Positions 7,367 through 14,584 of a stretch of DNA of 14,584 nucleotides are shown one piece after another. A model generated the notes under the pieces. That model did no database searches, was not told where the DNA came from, and worked only from the letters and a program-made list of their open reading frames with translations. Position 1 is the first letter of the stretch. Each line of letters opens with the position of its first letter. The stretch lies in NCBI GenBank assembly GCA_023212695.1, contig JALCCG010000401.1:1-14584 (forward strand), given 5' to 3'. This stretch comes from Sporisorium sorghi. Lineage: Eukaryota; Basidiomycota; Ustilaginomycetes; Ustilaginales; Ustilaginaceae. Position numbers and translations under genes: made by a program.

Positions 7367-7824
7367 GTGATGAATCGTCGGCTCTCCCACCTCGTGTTCG
7401 GATGCGTCAGATTGACAGGCGGAGTGCAGTTGGCGAGTTTTTTAAAAAAATCGGCCCGATCGTCACTAGCTCACCACGCGGAATCGGCTCGATCCCGGCA
7501 AAACTCGATCGTGCCAGCCTCAACATGAGCTGCTTGGCGACGGACGACGACGTTGTAGACAAGAGCCGTTTACTTGCTGGAACGGCGTTCACCTGGTACC
7601 CGAAGGTCCGTTCCGGGTGTGCCGTCGGGTTTTGACGCGCGACGATCACGGACAGCTGGATATTGCCGCAACACACACGACCGGCAGAATACTTCGCTTC
7701 TAAGTACAGTAAGTCTGCTGCATTTTCTCATCGTCGTTCTCAGTGACCATGCATGGACATCAATTCTTTTGCAGCTGCGGTGCAATGCTCCGTCGAGGGG
7801 GTCCGGGTGAGACAACTTAACAAA

Positions 7825-7847
7825 ATATATATATATATATATATATA
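7825..7847. repeat. (AT)11 dinucleotide repeat
   Basis: An alternating AT tract of 23 bases flanked by AAA and AAA lies in the middle of the divergent intergenic region. It could act as an easily melted or TATA-like element for either gene, or be a neutral microsatellite. It is nearly 900 bp from the transcription factor ATG, so a core-promoter role would imply a very long leader. Confidence 0.85.
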
Positions 7848-8626
7848 AAATCGACCGACGCCTTCCCGAAGTCAAGGTGGACAAGGCGCAGCTGTTGGCG
7901 CAGCGACTGAAATTCGGCCCACGCTCTTCTTTTTCTGTCTCTTGGCAAGGCAGAGGAGGAATTCGGAGAGAAACCACACCCAACACGCGAGGTGCTGCTA
8001 GGAAAAGCAGAGACAACAAGACAACGCTTTGACTCGCTCGACTCGACTGCGCCCAAAGCCTCGGCAACGCCCACTCCAACCATCCGAATCGTCCAAATTT
8101 CAAGTGCGTCTCGTCTTCCGCACTCTATCACGATCCATCCTTCTCTCCCAGCCATCTCCACTTGCCGCATCGACGTCGTTGTCTCGCTCCTCTCTCTTCT
8201 TTGCCAGCAACAACTTCGCGGCGCATTCTCACCGACCCTTCGGCCACCGCCTCCGAGCCAAGCGTCGGGACTGCCTTCCGATTAAGCTCAGCAGCTCACA
8301 ATCGACAGTCGTGCGTGTTCGGTCCCACCGATACTCAGAGAGAGCAAGCAGAGGTCAGCAATCAAGCGGCCGAGACTCAGCTTGACTCTCGTGCGACAAG
8401 ACTGAACCAGCGCATCGCAACTCGACAGTCGCTTCTTCCGGGCCGTCCCATTTCCCTCTTTCGACGTTGGGCACCACACCACACTGTTCGGTCTCGCCTT
8501 CCTCCGCGATCGGATTCGCATCGAGCTTGTCAGCACCGCAACCCAGCCATTCGCTCTTTCCGCCGCACCCATCCGATTGAGGCTGCCAGCACATCGACTC
8601 AGCTCAGCGCAAAAGTGCAAGTCGTC

Positions 8627-8656
8627 TTTTTTTTATTTATTTATTTTTATAAAAAA
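8627..8656 (+). promoter_or_regulatory. T-rich / TTTA repeat and TATA-like element before the transcription factor
   Basis: A T8 run is followed by ATTTATTTATTTTT and then TATAAAAAA (8648-8656), ending 68 bp before the ATG at 8725. As DNA it could be a poly(dT)/TATA core promoter giving a short leader. If transcription starts further upstream, as the CT-rich sequence suggests, the RNA would carry an AU-rich ATTTA-type element close to the start codon. The two readings cannot be separated from sequence. Confidence 0.4.
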
Positions 8657-8724
8657 CCTCATCCATCCGTTCCGCAAGGCGTTTTCCTCTCGTCCACCAC
8701 TTCTCAAGATCGAATCGGCTCAAC

Positions 8725-9564
8725 ATGGCTCGCAAGGACTCTTCTTCCTCCGAGATGAGGTATACCTGCGATCAGCCAGGCTGCACAAAGAGTTACTCCC
8801 GTCCCGACCACCTTCTTCGACACAAGCTCAACCACGATCAGGCGCGCGTACTGTGCTGCAATCAGTGCGATCGTACGTTCGTCCGTCAAGACTTGCTCGT
8901 CCGCCACCTGGAGAGGCACGCGCTCCGTGGCAAGACGCTCGGCAGATGGTCGAACCGCAACAAGGACGGCAACGACGACGATGAAGACGACACTACCGCA
9001 GCTTGCTCTTCTCCTAGCAAGGCCGAATCCACCTCCAACAAGCGCCGCAAATCCGCAGCAGCCTCCAAATCTAGCCGTCAGTCGAAAGCGCATCAGCAAG
9101 ACGACTCGGAGCAAGAAGACGACGAACACGACTCGGCCAACGATGACTCACGCAACTTTGCAGCGCATCATCCAACCGACTTTCCTCAACCGCAGCAGAC
9201 CGCATCTTCTGGCTGGACCGATCTCCCCGCAGGTTCAGGTCACGCAGCTCCGCATCCCTCCACGGCAGCCTACGGTTCTGCCGCCACCAACAATTGGTCG
9301 CCCCATCCTCCCATGTCGCCGCCCTCTTCACGTCCGATGCGCAACTATCCCGCCGATTCTTCCTCCTATCGCTCCGCACCCGCCAACTTGCGCAGCGATG
9401 CAGCCGCTCCCATGCACGGGTTCGATCCTCAATCCACTTCCGCTTCGAGCGCGAATCCAGCAGCCTACCCTCCTCAACCCTATCGCAACGAAGCCATCTG
9501 GCCCGGCACATCCTCGCAGCCCAATCTGCGATCGAACGCAGCTGCAAGCAACGATGCAGCCTCG

Positions 9565-9616
<52 letters not shown>

Positions 9617-12441
9617 AAGCCGATAGTCCCTTCCGTTGGATGCCTGGCGATCCCGTCTCTAATGACCCGACCGCAGGCAGTTACGCACCGCCGCCTTCAG
9701 CCTCCTACATGGCTGCCTGGAACGACGCCTCGCAGGATACCACGCGCCAAGATGTGCCCATGCCTTTGACCGAAATCGACACAGCTGCTGCCACTGCTAC
9801 GGGCCCTAAGCCGCCCTCGACTTTCCAACCTCCCAACCAGGACATCTTCCCCTTTGCGCCGCCCGTCGTCGACCACACCGCCGACTTTGGCTGGCTCTTT
9901 GACGGCGTCGATCCATTTGGCGGCTCCAATTGGGGTGGAAGCATGAGTCGCGCTCCCACCGCCAGCAGCAACCCGCGCGGTCCGCACTCGCAGACGTCCG
10001 GCTTCTCTCCAAGCAGCTCGGATGGCATGGGAGGGTTCCTTGGAGGAAACGTCCAAGGCTCTCAGAACGGCGCTCCACCAGGTGGCGCACACGGCGATGC
10101 TTCAAGCTTCGGTCGAGGCATGAGCTCCGACGGTGTCCTCATGTCAGGCAGCGAGGTCGAGATGCCCAACGCCCTCGAGGATCTCGCCTACTTTGCCACC
10201 CTCCAAGCCGACATCCCCAGTCGAGTCACCTACCATCTCGACCCCGTCGCTCACCACAGGCTTCTCATCTTCCTCCAGTCCGTGAGCGAGCTGCCCAACT
10301 CGCCATTGTTCACGCCATCGGCATTGAGGTGCTACATCTACCTCTTTTTCGTCAAGTTCAACAGGCTCTATCCGCTCATTCACGAGCCCACATTCGCAGC
10401 CAGCACCACCGATCCCATGCTCCTCAGTGCCATCATCGTCATTGGCGCTCACTTTGCCGGTCTACCCGCTCACGAGCTGGCAGTGCGCATCTCGCAAAAG
10501 ATCTGGGGTGCCGTCATCAGTCTCGAAGATTTCCGTCCAGCACGCGCCACGCTGCCCATGCTCCAGGCGCTCGTCCTCACAGAGACCTTCGGCAAGATGA
10601 TGAGCACTCGTCCCCAACACGAGATGGCCCATCTCTTCCACAACTTCATCGTCACGCTTGCTCGCAGAAACGCCGTCTTCAACGCCACCACCCCAGGCCA
10701 GATCCACTTTGACGATTCAGAAGAGTCCTGGCGCAGCTGGGCGAGAGAGGAGGAAAAGAAGCGCATCGCGCTGTTCGAGTTTATGCTCGATGCGCAGCAC
10801 GCCACCATCTTCCGACACATTCCTTCGCTCTCTGCCTTCCAGATCCAGCTCCACCTCCCTTGCAGCGACGACGAATGGAACAAGACAACGCCCGAGTCAT
10901 GGTACCGCCTCCGCAAGCGCACAGGCTACAAGCCGCCCGGCCCCTTCATCCCTGCGCTCAAAGCCTGCCTCAGCCCTGCCAAAACGCCCCAGGAGCTGGA
11001 TGCTTTCCCTCGCTTTGTGCTTCTGCACGGTCTCATGAGCATCGCCTACGACTTGCAGTGGAAGCAAAACGTGTTGCTGGGCGCAGAGGCTTCGCCTGGT
11101 GGTAGCAAAGCCGGAGGAGACAGCGGCATCGGCAACTGGAAGGATCGCCTCTCGGCCGCTTACTCCTCGCTGCAAGCTCGCATGGACATCGCCTACATCA
11201 AGGCTGACGAAGAATCCAGCACGCGCTTGATCCACCGAGCCACGCCGAGTCTCGTCACGGCAACTCAGATTGCCTTGTTCGCCGATATCATCGACATTCA
11301 GATCTACGCTGGCCTTCCGTCGGTCCTTGGTCGCTTCATCGACCGCGCTACTTTCAACACTTCCCGTCGATCCGTCAAGGAGTGGGCGCGCACCTCGGAT
11401 GGCAGAACGGCGGTGTGGTACGCCGTCAACTTCCTGCGCACCTCGTTGCTCGGCACGGGCACCGAATCGTACGGTACGTTTCAGACGTTCAGAAGTAGCA
11501 CTGCATCTGTCGGAGCAGCGGATGAGGGTCGAGACGTGGAGGCCACACCGCCTTATCCCGGACTGCGCGACAGAGACGCAGGAACCAGCGTCATCGGCGG
11601 CGCATCGGCTGTACGAAAAGCCTCGGACAGGGAAACGGGTCTCGACGAGGTCTTGCACCATCGCTGGTGCCAGTATCTGTGTGCGCTTGTCATCTGGGCC
11701 TATGGACACGCACTCACCATCCCTCGTGCCGGAGCAGCCGCTGGCGAGGCTGGCCACACCGCAGCAGCTGGAGGCGCTACTGACTCGGCACCCGGCACCA
11801 GGCCAGGATCTGCTCATCGTAACGGAGGCACAGGTCTGAACTCGTCCATCACCAATTCGCCTGGCGCCCTGCAAGGCCAGATCTCGGCGGAAAGGACGCA
11901 GATCGGAGGGGGCGACTTCGTCGCCAACGACGCTTCTGCTACGCGCCAGACGGCTCCGTCGACGATGAAGCCCGAAGGCATCGACTTTTTGGAGCGCATG
12001 TCTACCAAGACCGCCGACGACATTGCTCACGTCGACTGCAAGTGCTACACACGTGCGGTGCTGGAGATGGTCGAGAGGGAAGTGAGGGCGTCGCGCTGGG
12101 AGCTCGGTCGCGAGGCTTCCGGCGTGTTGCGCAAACTCATCTCGAATCACTCGCTGCCAGTTTGGGGTCGATCGGGCGGTGCTGGTCCAACAGACCCTTC
12201 CACGCGCAGGAACGAACTTTCGTCATTGTCGATGCAGCAGTCAACGAGGCCGACTACGCTCAAGGAGGACCCGGATGGCACCACGACAGGGTCGTATCAG
12301 ACGTTCTCGGCGGCCCCTGCTACCGCTTCGGCATTGGGAATCTCGACGCACGCCTCGCCGGCATCCAAGACGCCCTCATTGCCGGAGCGATCCTGCCCTC
12401 GCATCGTAGGCAAAGCGGCTCAAGCTAGGCCCGTAGCATGA
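8725..12441 (+). CDS. C2H2 zinc finger plus fungal_trans transcription factor
   Basis: A 1,238-residue nuclear regulator. Two N-terminal C2H2 fingers are complete: Cys15, Cys20, His33, His37 (C-x4-C-x12-H-x3-H) and Cys45, Cys48, His61, His65 (C-x2-C-x12-H-x3-H). The recognition helices read RPDHLLRH and RQDLLVRH, the RxDxLxRH pattern seen in yeast Adr1, which predicts a G-rich site. This is an inference, and the linker between the fingers is not the classic TGEKP. A basic patch (KRRKS, about 106-110) may be a nuclear signal. Acidic patches lie at 83-89 and 126-137. Residues ~140-475 are low-complexity and include Ala16 at 282-297. The fungal_trans (middle homology) domain starts about 530 with YIYLFFVKFNRLYPLIHEPTF and runs to about 780, and helical sequence continues to about 1000. 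ATG 8725 has a good context (CAACATGG). Fingers plus fungal_trans define the family, but the exact orthologue is not recognisable. The pathway is unknown; carbon, lipid or developmental control are typical of relatives. Confidence 0.93.
9568..9615 (+). repeat. (GCT)16 trinucleotide repeat coding polyalanine
   Basis: Sixteen uninterrupted GCT codons encode Ala282 to Ala297 in the disordered part of the transcription factor. The absence of synonymous interruptions suggests a recent or unstable expansion, since older alanine runs usually mix GCC and GCA. Length variation among strains is likely. Confidence 0.97.
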
Positions 12442-12662
12442 TGTGAAGTAAGGTCTTTTCTCAGGGAAGTTCGATCAATGTCAGGCCGTTGCAACTCGAG
12501 TCAGAGACTGTAAGATGCGGCGCAAAGCCAAACAAGTTCGCGCGTTTCACTTGTCGAGCGGTTGAAAGGTCGTCTAGATTGCATCGCATGAACAGCAATC
12601 ACGAACGAGATGCTTCGCTTGCCTATGCGATCGACGCTGGTGTCGTGATACGATCGTCCGGA
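12442..12662. other. convergent intergenic spacer
   Basis: A 221-bp gap lies between the transcription factor stop and the Ste24 stop, where the two transcripts run toward each other. No AATAAA was seen on either strand and there is no ORF worth calling. It must hold both 3' ends, which may overlap. Confidence 0.6.
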
Positions 12663-14156
12663 TCACTTTTGCTTTTTGAGAAGAGGACGAAGACCGGCCA
12701 AGGCGTTGAGACGCTCTGCCAGCGTAGGGTGCGAGTAGTGATACGCAGAGAAGAGAGGATCGTGGTGCATGGTGGACAGATTGTGCACGTGGAGCTTGAT
12801 CAGCGCCTTGCCCAGCAGATCGACGTATTCTTCTTTCTGATGAGGGTCGACCTGGACAGCGGCATTGTCCTTGTCGGCGTTGAACTCGGCCGCTGCCGCC
12901 AGCTCTGACGGTGTAGGACCAGGACGGGTGAGCTTGGCAGCGAAACGATCAGCAGCATACTCCATCCTGCGAATGGCCGAGTTGAGCAGGAACTTGACAA
13001 GCGCGTCTGTCGGGTTCAAGACAAGCTGGAACAGCTCGAGGCCGATGATGACGGGCAGATAGTTGAGGAGCTGCGAAGGAGGTGTACCCGTCGCCTTCTC
13101 GACAAGCGAAGGCCCGACTTGGAACCCAAACGACCAATAAAGCGAGACGTTGTTGATGAACAGAGTAAACATGCTCATGGTGAACCAGATCTGCACCTGC
13201 GAGAGCACGAGCAGCTTGGCCGGGTCGTTGTTGGCGTAATGCCCTAGCTCGTGCGCCAGCACCGCTTCAATCTCGTCCGAGGTCGACTTTTCGATGAGCG
13301 TGTCAAAGATGACAATGTGCTTGTTGCCGCCGGGGATCACACCGAAGAAGTAGGCGTTGGAGTGCGAGGAGCGCTTGCTGCCGTCGATGACGTAGATGTG
13401 CTTGAGCGGGAACTTGAGCGACGAGGCGAGGGCGACGACACGGTCGCGCAGTGCGCCTTGCGGCAGGGGTGTGAGCTTGTTGAAGAGCGGCTGGATGAGA
13501 GTCGGGTAGACAACCATGGCGATGATCTGGAAGCTGAAGAGGAAGACGACGACGTACGACACGAACGACGCACCCGCCCAGCGAATAATCCACAACAAGG
13601 CCGAGATGAGCGGCACGCCAATCACAAAGCCGAGCAGCCATTCCTTCAGTGTATCCGTGACAAACGTGCGCGCCGTCATCTTGTTGAACCCGTGACGCTC
13701 CTCGATGACAAAGTTGCGGTACAACGTCAGCGGCATGCCCGGGATCTCGCGCATCACGAACATGATCATCATCCACACGATCGAGCGCGGGATCTCGCTA
13801 TCCGTCTGCCCAAAGTGCGTCAAAATCGTACCGGCCAGCGTCCAGCTCCAGGCGTAGATATCGTAGTAGACGAGCGCAACGCTGATGAGCTGGCTGACGG
13901 CGGACGAGAAGAAGCCGAAGCGCGCCTTGTCTCTTCCGTACACCTGCGATTTCTTGAAGGTCTCGAGGTCGACATGGCTTGCTAGCGTGGCAGGAGGTGT
14001 GTCGAGGCTGTAGAGACGGTATTGGCGTAGTGAGAGGAGGGTTTCGAAGGCGTAGACGAGCCAGAGGAGCGCTAGGACCAGCCTCTTCCACTGGATTGAT
14101 GGGTCGTCGAGGGCAGATTGCAGCAGCGCGATCTTGTCCTGCACGAGGGAGAGCAT
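12663..14156 (-). CDS. STE24: CAAX prenyl protease Ste24 (M48 zinc metalloprotease)
   Basis: A 497-residue integral ER membrane protease that removes the AAX tripeptide from farnesylated CAAX proteins and makes a further N-terminal cut in the a-factor-type mating pheromone precursor. The zinc site is intact: HELGH at 302-306 with Glu303 as catalytic base, and the third ligand Glu399 in RRMEYAADRFA. Also present are family motifs ERHGFNK at 153-159, GSKRSSHSNAYFFG at 259-272 and SHPTLAERL at 475-483. About seven hydrophobic segments are visible, near 25-44, 84-104, 124-142, 173-193, 198-218, 320-340 and 366-386, as expected for Ste24. The length is close to the yeast enzyme (453). The C-terminus is KKQK, a fit to the KKxx ER-retrieval signal. 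The frame is open upstream to a TTG at 14324, but ATG 14156 begins the protein at the usual family position. In smuts the mating pheromones are farnesylated peptides, so this enzyme is a likely part of their maturation, along with Ras-type and other CAAX substrates. Confidence 0.98.
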   Translation of the reverse strand: MLSLVQDKIALLQSALDDPSIQWKRLVLALLWLVYAFETLLSLRQYRLYSLDTPPATLASHVDLETFKKSQVYGRDKARFGFFSSAVSQLISVALVYYDIYAWSWTLAGTILTHFGQTDSEIPRSIVWMMIMFVMREIPGMPLTLYRNFVIEERHGFNKMTARTFVTDTLKEWLLGFVIGVPLISALLWIIRWAGASFVSYVVVFLFSFQIIAMVVYPTLIQPLFNKLTPLPQGALRDRVVALASSLKFPLKHIYVIDGSKRSSHSNAYFFGVIPGGNKHIVIFDTLIEKSTSDEIEAVLAHELGHYANNDPAKLLVLSQVQIWFTMSMFTLFINNVSLYWSFGFQVGPSLVEKATGTPPSQLLNYLPVIIGLELFQLVLNPTDALVKFLLNSAIRRMEYAADRFAAKLTRPGPTPSELAAAAEFNADKDNAAVQVDPHQKEEYVDLLGKALIKLHVHNLSTMHHDPLFSAYHYSHPTLAERLNALAGLRPLLKKQK

Positions 14157-14584
14157 GGCTGCGGGCCTGGCGTGATTCGCGGAGAGAGTCGCTCGAAAAG
14201 GTACGAGCAGACGTCGGGTGGTGGTGGATGAAGAACGAGGAACGATGGCTGATCGATCCAACGTGTGTTCGAGATGAAAGGGAAGAAGCTCGCGTGCGTT
14301 GGTCCGAACGCTCAGTTCTCTCAATTTTCAGCAGTTGCAGGCAAAGTCAGGAATGTGCGCATGTCACCTCTGGAGCCCAGCTTGCGTGTCCTATGTCGTC
14401 CATCCTGTCTTCAACACCAGGCTATCAAGACTCGTCGTATCAGTGACAGACTTCAACTGCAAGAACAAGGTGCAAAGGGTTAGGGTGTGGTTTTACAAAT
14501 GGGGTAGGGTCACTTAGTGAAAGATGTTTATCTACCCAAAATAGGTATATTTTACTACTTGACCCTATGCAAGTTGCATAATAA
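14157..14584 (-). promoter_or_regulatory. upstream region of STE24, AT-rich at the window edge
   Basis: No convincing gene is seen in these 428 bases. The first ~300 nt have the same composition as the rest of the window and should include the STE24 leader and promoter. From about 14490 to the end the DNA becomes AT-rich and contains several small inverted repeats, listed separately. That change may mark a true intergenic region or the edge of another element outside the window. Confidence 0.5.
14505..14580. repeat. cluster of small perfect inverted repeats in AT-rich DNA
   Basis: TAGGGTCA (14505-14512) pairs exactly with TGACCCTA (14560-14567), with a 47-nt spacer. Inside and beside it are two compact palindromes: TCACT-T-AGTGA (14510-14520) and TATGCAA-G-TTGCATA (14566-14580). 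The arrangement is seen directly. It could be regulator binding sites, a cruciform-prone segment or a fragment of a small transposable element cut off by the window edge. Confidence 0.6.

Larger units (their letters stand above)
7084..8724. promoter_or_regulatory. divergent intergenic region between phosphatase and transcription factor
   Basis: This 1,641-bp region separates two genes transcribed away from each other and should hold both promoters. No convincing ORF or tRNA was seen. It contains (GA)7 at 7216-7229 (a TC repeat in the phosphatase leader), an A27 tract, an (AT)11 tract and a TTTA-rich element near the transcription factor ATG. The part from about 7900 to 8720 is rich in C and T with many CTCTC-type tracts, consistent with a long leader of the plus-strand gene. 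Long upstream regions of this sort often belong to regulated genes such as transcription factors. Confidence 0.6.

Noticed and set aside
7560..7700. Possible tRNA or structured RNA in a GC-rich stretch of the divergent region
   Set aside because: The region has GGTCC/GTTCC-like pieces but no A-box/B-box pair at proper spacing and no cloverleaf that I could fold by eye.
7570..8103. 177-codon minus-strand open frame with a hydrophobic start
   Set aside because: It runs through the (AT)11 repeat, giving an Ile-Tyr repeat, and its composition is not protein-like; most likely chance in intergenic DNA.
10897..12150. 417-codon open frame antisense to the transcription factor
   Set aside because: It lies wholly inside a well-supported coding sequence, is Arg/Val/Ser-rich as expected for a shadow frame, and shows no recognisable domain.
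14157..14324. Upstream extension of the Ste24 frame to a TTG
   Set aside because: No ATG, and Ste24 proteins normally begin shortly before the first membrane segment, which fits the ATG at 14156.
14476..14510. Interstitial telomere repeat
   Set aside because: Only one exact TTAGGG and one GTAGGG variant are present; no tandem array.

Overview
The window looks like nuclear DNA of a smut-type basidiomycete (Ustilaginales: the Ustilago / Sporisorium / Moesziomyces / Pseudozyma group). This is an inference from general features and not from a database match. The DNA is moderately GC-rich. It holds four large uninterrupted (apparently intronless) genes, pyrimidine-rich leaders upstream of their ATGs, and proteins with long Ser/Ala/Gln/Thr low-complexity stretches. 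The gene families are typically fungal: a C2H2 plus fungal_trans regulator, a Ptc7-type phosphatase, Ste24 and a fungal multicopper oxidase.

Layout. 1-71 is a pure poly(T) run, followed by a leader region. 640-2766 (+) is a three-domain multicopper oxidase with an N-terminal membrane anchor. About 2790-4180 has no intact gene. It contains coding-like pieces on both strands that stay open only if the frame shifts at short homopolymers, and I read these as decayed or mis-sequenced genes. The best is a minus-strand relic (3475 to 2791) with a possible signal-peptide-like start. 4312-7083 (-) is a Ptc7/Azr1-type PP2C phosphatase with a mitochondrial-looking N-terminus and a very long low-complexity insert. 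7084-8724 is a 1.6-kb divergent intergenic region with an A27 tract, an (AT)11 tract and a TTTA-rich element. 8725-12441 (+) is a large transcription factor with two C2H2 fingers and a fungal_trans domain. 12663-14156 (-) is the CAAX protease Ste24, convergent with the transcription factor. 14157-14584 is the Ste24 upstream region, and its last ~85 bases turn AT-rich and carry small perfect inverted repeats.

How the genes relate. Nothing shows an operon-like or pathway cluster. The phosphatase and the transcription factor are divergent and may share regulatory DNA. Ste24 would act in the ER on farnesylated CAAX proteins, including lipopeptide mating pheromone. The oxidase would act at the cell surface or in the secretory lumen. 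The relic region between the oxidase and the phosphatase is the least ordinary part of the window and deserves the closest look. I did not find a convincing undescribed multi-gene system here.
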